From an uncultured Roseovarius sp. (GTDB taxonomy: Bacteria > Pseudomonadota > Alphaproteobacteria > Rhodobacterales > Rhodobacteraceae), in contig CANMOU010000001.1 in the NCBI GenBank assembly GCA_947499555.1, forward strand, positions 1,426,001 to 1,490,000: DNA of 64,000 bases, read 5' to 3'. Below, in pieces: positions 1 to 8,922 of the stretch. The notes under the pieces are model-generated. The model did no database searches. It saw only the letters and a list, made by a program, of their open reading frames with translations, and was not told where the DNA came from. Each line of letters starts with the position of its first letter. The stretch's first letter is position 1. A program made the position numbers and the translations under genes.

Positions 1-1220
1 ACAAGATCTCCGGTCAGAAGATCTTCATCTCGGCTGGCGAACACGACATGGCTGACAACATCATTCACCTTGTGCTGGCCAAAATCCCCGGCGGGCCCGA
101 GGGTATCAAGGGCGTGAGCCTTTTCATCGTGCCAAAATTCATGGTCAACGAGGACGGATCGCTTGGCGCACGCAACGGCGTGAGCTGCGGCAAGATCGAA
201 GAGAAAATGGGCATCCACGGCAATTCCACTTGCGTGATGAACTATGACGAGGCCACAGGCTGGCTCTTGGGCGAAGAGCACAAAGGCATGCGGGCGATGT
301 TCACCATGATGAACGAGGCGCGCATCGGTGTGGGTATGCAAGGGTTGGCACAAGCCGAGGTCGCTTACCAAAACGCGCTGGCCTACGCAAAGGACCGCCT
401 GCAGGGGCGCGATGTGACCGGTGCGAAGAACCCCGATGGCCCGGCGGATCCGCTTATCGTGCACCCTGATATTCGCCGATCCCTGATGGACCAGAAAAGC
501 TTTGTCGAAGCAGGGCGTGCCTTCCTGCTCTGGGCGTCAAAAATGATCGACGAATCCCATCGTGGTGGCGATGAGGCGGCGGAAGGTCTGGTGAGCCTGC
601 TCACGCCGATCGTCAAAGGGTTTCTCACCGACGAAGGTTACGACATGACCGTCCAGGCCCAGCAGGTCTATGGCGGGCATGGGTATATCGAGGAATGGGG
701 CATGTCCCAATTCACGCGCGACGCGCGGATCGCCATGATCTATGAAGGGGCCAACGGTGTTCAAGCGCTTGATCTTGTGGGGCGCAAACTGCCCTCGGAT
801 GGCGGCAAGCATGTGATGGCTTTCTTTGACCTGGTGAAATCCTTCATCAAGGACAATGAAGGCAATGAGGCGCTCAAGGCCGATTTTCTTGATCCGCTGA
901 AAGAGGCGTCCAAGCATTTGCAGGCCGCGGGTATGTTCTTTATGCAAAACGGGATGAAGAACCCGAACGCCGCACTGGCAGGGTCGAATGACTTCATGCA
1001 CCTTTTCGGACATGTCTGCCTTGGCCTGATGTGGGCGCAGATGGCGAAGGCTGCGATGGAAGCGCTTGAGGCGGGTGAAGGTGATCTGGACTTCTACAAG
1101 AACAAGATCATCACGGGCCGCTACTACATGAAGCGTCGCCTGCCCGCGACGGCGATGCACCTGGCGCGGATCGAAAGCGGGGCCGAGCCTGTTATGGAAC
1201 TGGAAGCAGACGCTTTCTAA
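1..1220 (+). CDS. Acyl-CoA dehydrogenase (DmdC/FadE-like), 5'-truncated
   Basis: FAD-dependent acyl-CoA dehydrogenase that would oxidise an acyl-CoA to the 2-enoyl-CoA. The frame is open from base 3, before the first Met, so the N-terminal part lies outside the window; about 405 residues are visible. The visible part has the middle-domain text '[12 protein letters not shown]', the helical domain with '[14 protein letters not shown]', and '[18 protein letters not shown]', which holds the Glu that acts as base in most acyl-CoA dehydrogenases. About 130 further residues follow, as in the roughly 590-residue class with an extra acyl-CoA dehydrogenase C-terminal domain; 3-methylmercaptopropionyl-CoA dehydrogenase DmdC belongs to this class. 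It heads a beta-oxidation operon on the same strand. Substrate cannot be told from sequence; the general family call is firm, the DmdC resemblance is only a class likeness. Confidence 0.9.
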   Translation, partial: KISGQKIFISAGEHDMADNIIHLVLAKIPGGPEGIKGVSLFIVPKFMVNEDGSLGARNGVSCGKIEEKMGIHGNSTCVMNYDEATGWLLGEEHKGMRAMFTMMNEARIGVGMQGLAQAEVAYQNALAYAKDRLQGRDVTGAKNPDGPADPLIVHPDIRRSLMDQKSFVEAGRAFLLWASKMIDESHRGGDEAAEGLVSLLTPIVKGFLTDEGYDMTVQAQQVYGGHGYIEEWGMSQFTRDARIAMIYEGANGVQALDLVGRKLPSDGGKHVMAFFDLVKSFIKDNEGNEALKADFLDPLKEASKHLQAAGMFFMQNGMKNPNAALAGSNDFMHLFGHVCLGLMWAQMAKAAMEALEAGEGDLDFYKNKIITGRYYMKRRLPATAMHLARIESGAEPVMELEADAF

Positions 1221-1230
1221 TAGACGATTT

Positions 1231-1253
1231 GGTGGGGTGAAACCCCACCCTAC
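1231..1253. repeat. REP-type palindromic element
   Basis: A 23-bp palindromic unit just after the first dehydrogenase stop codon: arms GGTGGGG and CCCCACC around TGAAA, then CTAC. Read on the minus strand it is identical over all 23 bases to the unit at 22041-22063 inside the RAYT gene. It is therefore a dispersed copy of the REP family that the transposase at 21767 probably mobilises. Confidence 0.75.
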
Positions 1254-1281
1254 CCCACCGCATGAGATCTGGGAGGACATC

Positions 1282-1494
1282 ATGCCAAAACGCTTTCGCC
1301 TGACCCGGCGGTTTAACGCCGCGATGACCGAGGATGGCTATCGCCGCTTGCGCCGCTTCGCGCAGGAGGCAGGGTTGGATGAAGGCGAGGCCTTGTCGTT
1401 CCTCTTCGAAAACTTTGACAGCGTGATCAACGAAGACACGTTTGGCCATCGGCTCAGGCTCTTTAACTCAGAGCTTGAGGCGCGCAAGAAATAA
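1282..1494 (+). CDS. Small basic protein in beta-oxidation operon, possible ribbon-helix-helix type
   Basis: A 70-residue protein. The ATG at 1282 is chosen over the upstream in-frame ATG at 1237 because GGGAGG lies just ahead of it and because the region before it is the REP palindrome. The sequence is rich in Arg and Phe, with 'MTEDGYRRLRRFAQEAGL' followed by 'GEALSFLFENFDSV', a helix-turn-helix-like spacing that resembles short ribbon-helix-helix proteins, although no signature is diagnostic. It sits 12 bp before the next acyl-CoA dehydrogenase and is surely co-transcribed. It could be a small regulator of the operon or an accessory subunit; function unknown. Confidence 0.7.
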   Translation: MPKRFRLTRRFNAAMTEDGYRRLRRFAQEAGLDEGEALSFLFENFDSVINEDTFGHRLRLFNSELEARKK

Positions 1495-1506
1495 GGGAGG
1501 GTTACG

Positions 1507-2646
1507 ATGTCAAGCTGGATGACTGACGAGCACCAGATGCTCTCTGAGATGACTTACAAATTCATCTCTGAAGAATGGGGCCCTAATTTCGAGCGCTGGC
1601 GCAAAGACGGGATCATGGATCGCGAAACCTGGACCCAGGCCGGTGAGCTGGGTCTGCTGTGCCCCTCCATCCCCGAAGAATACGGCGGCGCAGGTGGTGA
1701 TTTCGGCCATGAGGCGGTGATCTGCATCGAGCAGTCCCGCGCCAATCTGGCCAGCTGGGGCAATCCCATCCATTCGGGCATCGTGGCGCATTACATCCTC
1801 GCCTACGGCTCGGAAGACCAAAAGAAACGCTGGCTGCCCAAAATGGTCTCGGGCGAGCTCGTCGGCGCGCTGGCGATGACAGAGCCGGGTGCCGGATCGG
1901 ACCTGCAGTCGATGAAATCCAAAGCGCTGCGCGATGGAAACTCTTATCGTTTGAATGGGCAAAAAACCTTTATTACCAACGGACAACACGCCAATCTTAT
2001 CATCGTGGCCGCCAAAACCGATCCCAAAGAAGGCGCCAAAGGCATCTCGATGGTCGTCGTGGAAACCGATGAAGCAGAGGGCTTTACCCGTGGCCGCAAC
2101 CTCGACAAGAACGGGCTGAAGGCCGGGGACACGTCTGAGCTTTTCTTCGACAATGTCGAAGTGCCGCCCGAGAACATTCTGGGTGGTGAAGAGGGTCGCG
2201 GCTTTTACCAAATGATGGAACAACTTCCGCAGGAACGCCTGATCATTGCCTGTGGCGCGCAAGGGGCATTGGAAGGCGGTGTTGACCGCACAATTGCCTA
2301 CACCAAGGAACGCGAAGCCTTTGGCGGGCCGATCTTTGAAAAGTTCCAGACAATCCGCTTCAGCCTCACCGAATGCCTGACCAAGACCAAGGTGGCGCGC
2401 GCCTTTCTGGATGAATGCATCGCCGAGCATCTACAGGGCAACCTGAGCGTGGAAAAGGCCGCGATGGCCAAATACTGGCTGACCGACACGCAGTTTGAGG
2501 TTCTGGACACCTGCGTTCAGCTGCATGGCGGCTATGGGTATATGGCCGAATATGACATTGCTGAAATGTGGGCCGACGCGCGCGTGCAGCGCATCTATGG
2601 CGGCACAAACGAGATCATGAAAGAGCTGATCTCGAGGTCGTTATGA
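1507..2646 (+). CDS. Acyl-CoA dehydrogenase (long-chain/isovaleryl-like)
   Basis: Full-length 379-residue acyl-CoA dehydrogenase with AGGGAGGG before the ATG. It shows the FAD/substrate motif '[12 protein letters not shown]' near residue 122, '[11 protein letters not shown]' near 155, the helical domain with '[14 protein letters not shown]', and the end '[17 protein letters not shown]'. In that last motif the residue that is catalytic Glu in medium-chain enzymes is Gly, as in the long-chain and isovaleryl-CoA dehydrogenase subgroup, where the base comes from an earlier helix. It probably passes electrons to ETF. Lies between the small basic ORF and a GST in the operon. Chain-length preference is not determined. 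Confidence 0.92.
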   Translation: MSSWMTDEHQMLSEMTYKFISEEWGPNFERWRKDGIMDRETWTQAGELGLLCPSIPEEYGGAGGDFGHEAVICIEQSRANLASWGNPIHSGIVAHYILAYGSEDQKKRWLPKMVSGELVGALAMTEPGAGSDLQSMKSKALRDGNSYRLNGQKTFITNGQHANLIIVAAKTDPKEGAKGISMVVVETDEAEGFTRGRNLDKNGLKAGDTSELFFDNVEVPPENILGGEEGRGFYQMMEQLPQERLIIACGAQGALEGGVDRTIAYTKEREAFGGPIFEKFQTIRFSLTECLTKTKVARAFLDECIAEHLQGNLSVEKAAMAKYWLTDTQFEVLDTCVQLHGGYGYMAEYDIAEMWADARVQRIYGGTNEIMKELISRSL

Positions 2647-2693
2647 TTATGCATGCATTAGCATATAATTCTGACGACGGATGCCTCCGGCGG

Positions 2694-2884
2694 GAGTATT
2701 TCCAGCAAGATGAAGAGCTGTGGTTCACCCCGCCCAGCGCGCAGGTCAATTGGCATCAGGCACCGGAGCGGGGCTTCACCTTGCGCGGCCATTGGCTCTC
2801 CAGCCTGTACCGCAGGGTCGTTGGAGCACAGCGTGGGTTAATTTCTGGTAAATCGACCTTCTATTCATCTTGCCCGAAATACTC
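2694..2884. repeat. Inverted-repeat element (about 190 bp) between dehydrogenase and GST
   Basis: The left end (2694-2714) starts GAGTATTTC and ends GCAAGATGAA; the right end (2864-2884) is its reverse complement at 19 of 21 positions. The left arm is preceded by GCCTCCGGCGGG, a string I know as common in intergenic DNA of Rhodobacteraceae. The interior has an open frame continuing from an ATG at 2643 (96 codons to 2930) but no recognisable protein. The unit looks like a non-autonomous dispersed repeat rather than a gene, and it occupies the whole gap up to the GST ribosome-binding site. Confidence 0.5.
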
Positions 2885-2926
2885 AAAGCCAGAATGCGTC
2901 ACATGGGCGGTACAAGGAGGCTCAGC

Positions 2927-3565
2927 ATGACCATCAAACTCTATTGCTTTGGCGAAAGTGGAAATGCCTACAAGGCGGCGTTGGCGCTGGAACTTTCGGG
3001 GCTCAACTGGGAGCCTGTGAAGGTCGACTTTTTTGGTGGCGAGACACGCAGCGACGCCTACCGCGAGGGCATCAACGAGATGGGCGAAGCGCCGGTTCTG
3101 CTGGACGGGGATTTCAAGACCAGCCAGTCCGGGGCCATTCAGGCCTACGTCACAGAAAAATCCGGGAAATTTGGCGGCAAGGACCATGCCGACAACTACG
3201 AGATTTTCCGCTGGGTCTTGTGGGACAATCACAAGCTGTCTTCGCAAGCTGGCATGACCCGGTTCCTGATGAATTTTCTGCCTGTGGAGAAACGCCCGGC
3301 AGAGGTGATTGCCTTCATGCAAGGCCGTTTGAAGGCAGCGTATGAGACCCTGAACGCCCGGCTTGAGGGGCGCGACTGGATTGTTGGAGATCAGATCAGC
3401 AACGCCGACATTTCGTGCTGCGGCTATCTCTTTTTCCCTGAACCGTTCGGCTTTGAGCGTGCCGACTGGCCCAATATCGACCGCTGGCTAAGCAACATCG
3501 AAGCCACACCCGGCTGGAAACACCCTTATGACCTGATGCCCGGCAGCCCCGCTGACCGCGCCTGA
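2927..3565 (+). CDS. Glutathione S-transferase family protein
   Basis: A 212-residue GST. The ATG at 2927 follows AAGGAGG closely; an earlier in-frame Met at 2870 lies inside the repeat and is not used. The N-terminal thioredoxin-like half begins 'MTIKLYCFGESGNAYK', in which Ser/Asn near residue 11-13 would contact the glutathione thiol, and includes 'EAPVLLDGDFKTSQSGAI', the gamma-glutamyl binding cis-Pro and Gln-Ser region. The all-helical C-terminal half has 'DWIVGDQISNADISCCGY', the usual N-capping box. It sits between an acyl-CoA dehydrogenase and a thiolase, so it may detoxify or process reactive acyl intermediates; that role is inferred from context only. Confidence 0.88.
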   Translation: MTIKLYCFGESGNAYKAALALELSGLNWEPVKVDFFGGETRSDAYREGINEMGEAPVLLDGDFKTSQSGAIQAYVTEKSGKFGGKDHADNYEIFRWVLWDNHKLSSQAGMTRFLMNFLPVEKRPAEVIAFMQGRLKAAYETLNARLEGRDWIVGDQISNADISCCGYLFFPEPFGFERADWPNIDRWLSNIEATPGWKHPYDLMPGSPADRA

Positions 3566-3581
3566 AAAAGGAGAACCCCCA

Positions 3582-4793
3582 ATGTCTGACGCTTATATCT
3601 ACGACGCCGTGCGCACGCCGCGCGGCAAGGGCCGCAAGGACGGCGCGCTGCATGAAGTCACCGCGGTGCGGCTGAGCACGCAGGTTCTGAACGCGCTGAA
3701 GGACCGCAATGGTCTCGACGGTCACGCCGTGGAGGACGTGATCTGGGGCAACGTGACCCAAGTGATGGAGCAAGGCGGCTGTCTTGCGCGGACGGCTGTT
3801 CTGGCCTCTGATCTGGACGAATCCATTCCAGGTCTGGCGATCAACCGGTTTTGTGCCTCAGGCATGGAGGCCGTGAACCTGGCTGCCAACCAGGTCAAGG
3901 GCGGGGCTGGTGAGGCTTATATCGCCGGTGGCGTGGAAATGATGGGCCGCGTGGCCATGGGCAGCGACGGCGCGGCCATTGCCGTGGATCCCAGCGTGGC
4001 GATGGAAACCTATTTCGTCCCACAGGGCATCAGCGCCGATATCATTGCGACAGAATTTGGGTTCAGCCGCGATGACGCCGATGCACTGGCCGTGGAAAGC
4101 CAGAACCGCGCCAAGGCGGCCTGGGATGACAAGCGCTTTGAGAAGTCGATCATCACTGTGAAGGATCAGAACGGCCTGACCATTCTGGATCATGACGAGT
4201 ACATGCGCCCGGGCACCGATATGCAGGCGCTTGGCAGCTTGAATGCCAGCTTCCAGCAGATGGGCGAAGTGATGCCGGGCTTTGATGCGGTGGCCAAGCT
4301 GAAATACCCACATCTGGAGCGGATCAACCATATTCACCATGCGGGCAATTCATCGGGCATCGTGGATGGCTCTGCCGGGGTGCTGATTGGCAACGAGGAA
4401 TTTGGCAAGAAATACGGGCTCAAGCCCCGCGCCCGCATTCGCCAGACTTGCAAGATCGGCACGGATCCTGTGATCATGCTGACAGGGCCGGTGCCGGCGA
4501 CCGAGAAAATCCTCGCCGATAGTGGCATGAAAATTTCCGACATTGACCTTTTTGAGGTCAATGAGGCCTTCGCGTCGGTCGTGCTGCGCTTCCAGCAGGC
4601 GTTTGATGTGGACCCAGCCTTGGTGAACGTCAACGGCGGCTCAATCGCCATGGGTCACCCTTTGGGTGCGACCGGTGCCATCATCATCGGCACGCTTCTC
4701 GATGAGCTGGAGCGCACCGATAAGGAAGTGGGCCTCGCAACACTCTGCATCGCGTCCGGCATGGGTGCGGCCACGATCATCGAGCGGGTCTGA
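3582..4793 (+). CDS. Acetyl-CoA C-acyltransferase (thiolase)
   Basis: A 403-residue thiolase that cleaves 3-ketoacyl-CoA to acetyl-CoA and a shortened acyl-CoA, the last step of beta-oxidation. The nucleophilic Cys is in '[13 protein letters not shown]' near residue 90, the His motif is '[16 protein letters not shown]' near 350, and the second Cys is in '[11 protein letters not shown]' near 390. The N-terminus '[17 protein letters not shown]' is typical of the FadA/FadI-like class. RBS AAGGAG. Its stop overlaps the start of the cupin gene (TGATG), showing translational coupling. It forms a functional trio with the dehydrogenases upstream and the FadB-type protein downstream. Confidence 0.94.
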   Translation: MSDAYIYDAVRTPRGKGRKDGALHEVTAVRLSTQVLNALKDRNGLDGHAVEDVIWGNVTQVMEQGGCLARTAVLASDLDESIPGLAINRFCASGMEAVNLAANQVKGGAGEAYIAGGVEMMGRVAMGSDGAAIAVDPSVAMETYFVPQGISADIIATEFGFSRDDADALAVESQNRAKAAWDDKRFEKSIITVKDQNGLTILDHDEYMRPGTDMQALGSLNASFQQMGEVMPGFDAVAKLKYPHLERINHIHHAGNSSGIVDGSAGVLIGNEEFGKKYGLKPRARIRQTCKIGTDPVIMLTGPVPATEKILADSGMKISDIDLFEVNEAFASVVLRFQQAFDVDPALVNVNGGSIAMGHPLGATGAIIIGTLLDELERTDKEVGLATLCIASGMGAATIIERV

Positions 4794-5263
4794 TGCCAAA
4801 ACTTGATCTCTCAGCAATCCCAGCCAAGACCGGGTCGGGCTATCCGGGCAAGTTGGCGGACGGGTTTGAAGGCCGGTCTGTTCAGCCGCTTGGCGATGCG
4901 GGCGGGCTCACGCAATATGGTGTGAACCTTGTCCGGCTTGCGCCCGGCGCGGCCTCTTCCCTGCGGCATTACCACATGCAGCAGGATGAGTTCGTGATGG
5001 TGACCAAGGGGGTCTGCACCCTGATTGATGATGAGGGTGCGCACCAGATGGGCGTTGGCGATTGCGCCACCTTCCCGGCAGGCGAGGCCAATGGCCATCA
5101 TCTTGTGAACAAAACCGACGCGCCCGCCGCCTTTCTGGTGGTGGGCACGCGGACCAAAACCGAGACCGGATATTACAGCGACATCGACATGATGGTGACG
5201 TTCGATGAGGCCGGTTTTTCCTTTACCCGCAAAGACGGCAGCCCTTTGGGAGATGACGTTTGA
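4793..5263 (+). CDS. Cupin-domain protein
   Basis: A 156-residue single cupin. The first cupin motif is seen in '[19 protein letters not shown]' (His, His, Glu as likely metal ligands, near residues 62-75) and the second around '[15 protein letters not shown]' near residue 103. It begins at the A of the thiolase stop region and ends overlapping the next gene, so it is translated as part of the operon. Cupins of this kind are metal-dependent enzymes or small-molecule binders; substrate unknown. The 'G..GYPG' N-terminus and the C-terminal 'FTRKDGSPL' resemble sugar-associated cupins, but this does not settle the function. Confidence 0.85.
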   Translation: MPKLDLSAIPAKTGSGYPGKLADGFEGRSVQPLGDAGGLTQYGVNLVRLAPGAASSLRHYHMQQDEFVMVTKGVCTLIDDEGAHQMGVGDCATFPAGEANGHHLVNKTDAPAAFLVVGTRTKTETGYYSDIDMMVTFDEAGFSFTRKDGSPLGDDV

Positions 5264-5793
5264 CCGTTACCAGCGGACATCACTTTTACTGGTCTGGGCC
5301 GTTCAGCCAATGGCAGCCCTACCGATTCACGTTGTGGGGGATCGACTTCAACACAGCTGAACAAGCGATGATGGTCGGCAAAGCGCGTTTGTTCAAAGAC
5401 GAAGCCACGGCGACTGAAATTATGGCTACGACCGATCCAGGTAAGCAAAAGGCCTTGGGCCGCAAAGTGCAGGGCTTTGATGAGTCGGTCTGGGACTCGA
5501 ACAAGGTTGCGCTTGTAAGAGAGATCAATCTGGCAAAGTTCGCCCAGAACAAAGGTTTGCGGCGAAAGCTATTTCAGACAGCTCCAAAGCTTTTGGTCGA
5601 AGCCAGCCCTTTGGATGTGATTTGGGGAATCGGTCTTGATGCGCAAACAGCGGCAGCGACACCCGAAAACGAATGGCCCGGGCGAAACCTGCTTGGGCGA
5701 GTTCTGACTGAGGTCAGAGAGGAACTAACGAAAATACATCCCGAAGAAGCCAAAGCGTGCTTTTCGGGTCACGAGGAGAAGACACATGACTGA
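5260..5793 (+). CDS. NADAR-domain protein (YbiA/DUF1768 family)
   Basis: A 177-residue protein of the NADAR superfamily, members of which act as N-glycosidases on riboflavin intermediates or remove ADP-ribose from nucleobases. The family pattern is complete: 'FNTAEQAMMVGKARLF' near residue 30, 'ALGRKVQGFDESVWD' near 66, 'LAKFAQNKGLR' near 91, and 'LVEASPLDVIWGIGLD' near 113, followed by 'WPGRNLLGRVLTEVREEL'. The start is a TTG at 5260 that overlaps the cupin stop codon (TTGA); no good ATG lies before the domain. Its end overlaps the FadB start by 8 bases. Base use is a little less GC-biased than in the neighbours. Its place in a beta-oxidation operon is unusual; see findings. Confidence 0.85.
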   Translation: MTVTSGHHFYWSGPFSQWQPYRFTLWGIDFNTAEQAMMVGKARLFKDEATATEIMATTDPGKQKALGRKVQGFDESVWDSNKVALVREINLAKFAQNKGLRRKLFQTAPKLLVEASPLDVIWGIGLDAQTAAATPENEWPGRNLLGRVLTEVREELTKIHPEEAKACFSGHEEKTHD

Positions 5794-7984
5794 TTTCACA
5801 ATGGAAAAAGGCGCTGATGGCGTTGCGATCATCACCTGGGACACGGTTGGCAAGTCCATGAACGTGATGAACCAGCAAGGGTTTGAAGATCTGGAAGCGC
5901 TGATTGATGATGCGTTGGCGGATGAGGCCGTTAAGGGCGTGATCCTGACCTCGGGCAAGGAAGGCTCATTCGCCGGGGGCATGGACCTTAACATCATCTC
6001 AAAAATGAAAGAGATGGCGGGCGACAATCCAGCCAAGGGTCTCTTTGAGGGTCTGATGAAAACCCACACCTTCCTGCGCAAGATGGAGCGCGCAGGCATG
6101 GATCCCAAGACCAACAAAGGCGGCAAGCCGATTGCCTGCTGCCTGCCGGGCACGGCACTGGGGATCGGCCTGGAAATTCCGCTTGCCTGTCATCGCATCT
6201 TTGCCGCCGACAATCCGAAAGCCAAGATCGGCCTGCCCGAAATCATGGTTGGCATTTTCCCCGGCATGGGCGGCACAACGCGGCTTGTGCGCAAGATGGG
6301 TGCGATTGCGGCGGCCCCCTTGCTGCTGGAAGGCAAGCTGAACAACCCGCAAAAGGCCAAATCTGCCGGTGTGGTGGATGAGGTTGTGCCAGCCGATGAG
6401 CTGATCGAGAGGGCGCGTGAATGGGTGCTGAGCGAGCCAAGCATCGTGAAGCCATGGGACGAAAAGGGTTACAAAATGCCCGGTGGCGCACCCTATCATC
6501 CGGCGGGTTTCATGAACTTCGTTGGAGCCTCGGCCATGGTCAACGGCAAGACGCAAGGCGCGTTCCCAGCGGCCAAGGCGCTTTTGAGCGCGGTCTACGA
6601 AGGCGCGTTGGTGCCGTTTGACACGGCTCTCAAGATCGAAGCGCGGTGGTTCACCAATGTGCTGATGAACCCGTCCTCAAGCGCCATGATCCGCAGCCTC
6701 TTCATCAACAAGGAAGCGTTGGAAAAAGGCGCGAACCGCCCCGATGTGGCTGATCAGACGGTCAAAAAGGTCGGCGTCATGGGCGCAGGCATGATGGGCG
6801 CGGGTATCGCGCTGGTTTCGGCGCAGGCCGGGATGGAAGTTGTCCTCATCGACCAGAAACAGGAAGCCGCGGACAAGGGCAAAGCCTATTCCGAGGCCTA
6901 TATGGATAAGGGTATCAAGCGCGGTAAGGCCACCGAAGAGAAAAAGACGGCCCTGCTGGACCGGATCACCGCGACAACAGACTACAATGCCTTGAAAGGC
7001 GCGGACCTGATTATCGAGGCGGTGTTTGAAGACCCCGGTGTCAAAGCCGAAGTGACCAAGAACGTGCTGGATGTCGTCGGCGACGATTGCATCTTTGCCA
7101 CCAACACCTCGACCCTGCCGATCACCGATCTGGCCAAGGCCTCAACCAACCCCGAGAACTTCATCGGCATTCACTTCTTTTCGCCGGTGGAAAAGATGTT
7201 CCTCGTGGAGATCATCAAAGGGCAAAAGACAGGCGAACGGGCCGTGGCCAAGGCGCTGGACTATGTCCGGCAGATCAAGAAGACACCGATTGTCGTCAAT
7301 GATGCGCGGTTCTTTTACTGCAACCGCTGCATCATTCCCTACATCAACGAAGGCATCCGCATGGTGGCCGAAGGCGTGGCCCCTGCCCTTATCGATAATG
7401 CCGCACGTCAGTTGGGCTTCCCGGTGGGACCGCTGCAACTGGTGGATGAGACATCCATTGATCTTGGTGCCAAGATTGCGCGGGCAACCAAAGCGGCGAT
7501 GGGCGATGATTATCCCGATGGCGCTGTCGATGACGTGATCTTCTGGATGGAAGAGCAAGGCCGCCTGGGCCGCAAAACCAGTGCGGGCTTCTTCGACTAT
7601 GACGAGAAAGGCAAGCGTCTGGGGTACTGGGACGGTCTTGAAGCGCAATATCCGCGTGCCGATGAGCAACCCGATCTGGTGGACGTGCAGCATCGTTTGA
7701 TGTTTGCGCAAGTTCTGGAAGCGGTGCGTGCCCTGGAAGAAGGCGTTCTGGAAGACATCCGCGAAGGTGATGTGGGCGCAATTCTGGCTTGGGGCTTTGC
7801 GCCGTGGTCCGGTGGCCCGTTTGCCTGGCTCGACATCATCGGTGCGCCTTATGCGGCCGAGCGGTGCGACGCGCTGACCAAAGCGCACGGCCCTCGGTTC
7901 GAGACGCCAAAACTGCTTCGCGAAATGGCGGACAAGGGTCAAAGTTTCTATGGCCGGTTCAGTTCACAAGCCGAAGCCGCATAA
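5786..7984 (+). CDS. 3-hydroxyacyl-CoA dehydrogenase / enoyl-CoA hydratase (FadB/FadJ type)
   Basis: A 732-residue bifunctional enzyme of beta-oxidation. Residues 1-200 are a crotonase domain: 'SFAGGMDLN' is the oxyanion-hole segment and 'PGTALGIGLEIPLACH' the second one. Near residue 328 begins the NAD-binding dehydrogenase domain with 'VGVMGAGMMGAGIA'; 'IGIHFFSPVEKMFLVEII' carries the catalytic His, and the C-terminal dehydrogenase domains follow with 'GFPVGPLQLVDE'. It starts at the ATG after GAGGAG, inside the last codons of the NADAR gene. It would turn enoyl-CoA into 3-ketoacyl-CoA for the thiolase encoded upstream. Last gene of the operon before a strong terminator. Confidence 0.94.
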   Translation: MTDFTMEKGADGVAIITWDTVGKSMNVMNQQGFEDLEALIDDALADEAVKGVILTSGKEGSFAGGMDLNIISKMKEMAGDNPAKGLFEGLMKTHTFLRKMERAGMDPKTNKGGKPIACCLPGTALGIGLEIPLACHRIFAADNPKAKIGLPEIMVGIFPGMGGTTRLVRKMGAIAAAPLLLEGKLNNPQKAKSAGVVDEVVPADELIERAREWVLSEPSIVKPWDEKGYKMPGGAPYHPAGFMNFVGASAMVNGKTQGAFPAAKALLSAVYEGALVPFDTALKIEARWFTNVLMNPSSSAMIRSLFINKEALEKGANRPDVADQTVKKVGVMGAGMMGAGIALVSAQAGMEVVLIDQKQEAADKGKAYSEAYMDKGIKRGKATEEKKTALLDRITATTDYNALKGADLIIEAVFEDPGVKAEVTKNVLDVVGDDCIFATNTSTLPITDLAKASTNPENFIGIHFFSPVEKMFLVEIIKGQKTGERAVAKALDYVRQIKKTPIVVNDARFFYCNRCIIPYINEGIRMVAEGVAPALIDNAARQLGFPVGPLQLVDETSIDLGAKIARATKAAMGDDYPDGAVDDVIFWMEEQGRLGRKTSAGFFDYDEKGKRLGYWDGLEAQYPRADEQPDLVDVQHRLMFAQVLEAVRALEEGVLEDIREGDVGAILAWGFAPWSGGPFAWLDIIGAPYAAERCDALTKAHGPRFETPKLLREMADKGQSFYGRFSSQAEAA

Positions 7985-8005
7985 GCGACACACCTAGACA
8001 AAGAA

Positions 8006-8040
8006 AAACCCGCGCGGTGCTCTACTCACCGCGCGGGTTT
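8006..8040. terminator. Bidirectional intrinsic terminator after fadB
   Basis: A perfect 14-bp inverted repeat, AAACCCGCGCGGTG and CACCGCGCGGGTTT, around a 7-base loop. It has A-rich flank on one side and T on the other, so it can stop the beta-oxidation operon from the left and the Hint-protein gene from the right. Confidence 0.85.
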
Positions 8041-8069
8041 CATGTTCCGCCGATCCTGGGGAAGATCGG

Positions 8070-8753
8070 TTAGGCCGGAACAGCCGCAGCCCCAAATCCC
8101 TGGGGGTGGTACGTGCAAGCTGCGGTATCTTCATCGCCCAGATGCTTGGCAAGCAATCTCGCCTTATCCATGGGCAAGCTTGTGTAATTCGGTTTCGGAT
8201 TGTGATTAGCGCCTGACATCGCGCCATCCTCGAAAGCAGGACAGAAAAGCAAAGCGCCGCTCTGTGAATAAACGATCTGTTCTTGCGCGAAATGCAGAAG
8301 GACCACGAAATACGCATGTTCCGGGGGCGTGCGGACAACACCGTGCAAACCTTCCGTCGCCTCAGCCGGGATGAGCGAGAAGGGATCGCCAAAATACTTC
8401 TCGGCAATATCGCTTTCGATCATCACATTTTGGCCCGGCAGGATTTTCAGTTCCTTGCTGTTGCCAAGAACACCCGATGGAACCGTGAGCGGCCAGAAGG
8501 CGCGCGGGCATGTCCCTTTGCCATCCCACAAGCGCACCCACTCGATATGGGTCACCTTTTGCAAACCGGCATCAAAGGTCAGGACTTCGTCGCCGACACC
8601 GATCGTTTGCACCGGGCTCCAGCCATCCGGCGTGGCAATTCGCGTGCCGGATAGAAGGCCCGCTATCTGAGCGTTTTGGTTTTCTCCGGGTTGAGCCAGA
8701 CTCGAGGCGCTAACGACTCGCTTCTTCAACCTACCCGTCAGTTGACTATACAT
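8070..8753 (-). CDS. Hint-domain protein (Hedgehog/intein-like)
   Basis: A 227-residue protein of the Rhodobacterales Hint group. The Hint block starts at 'GLLSGTRIATPDGWSPVQ' near residue 33, with 'GVGDEVLTFDAGLQKV' and 'LKILPGQNVMIES' as later blocks. In self-processing Hint domains the first residue is Cys; here the equivalent position in 'LLSGTRIAT' is Ser or absent, as in many stand-alone members of this group, so autocleavage is doubtful. The region before the Hint block is short, with no adhesin repeats. It faces the fadB operon across a shared terminator. Physiological role unknown. Confidence 0.75.
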   Translation of the reverse strand: MYSQLTGRLKKRVVSASSLAQPGENQNAQIAGLLSGTRIATPDGWSPVQTIGVGDEVLTFDAGLQKVTHIEWVRLWDGKGTCPRAFWPLTVPSGVLGNSKELKILPGQNVMIESDIAEKYFGDPFSLIPAEATEGLHGVVRTPPEHAYFVVLLHFAQEQIVYSQSGALLFCPAFEDGAMSGANHNPKPNYTSLPMDKARLLAKHLGDEDTAACTYHPQGFGAAAVPA

Positions 8754-8922
8754 CCCATTTCCCCAATCGCCCCCGGCACCACCAGCGGAGCAGACAGGTC
8801 AAAAAGGCATGATTCGAAGGACGCGGTTTTGCTCGAAAGGTGTTCGAATTGTGGCATTGTTTCGACGCGTGCACAGTCTGGTCCGAGAGGTACGTATTCT
8901 CCCTTAATTCGAAACAAATGCT
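8754..8922. other. Intergenic gap between sulfotransferase and Hint genes
   Basis: A 169-bp gap, less GC-rich than its neighbours. It should carry the promoter of the minus-strand Hint gene, but I could not pick out a clear -35/-10 pair. No hairpin terminator for the sulfotransferase gene was seen. Confidence 0.4.
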
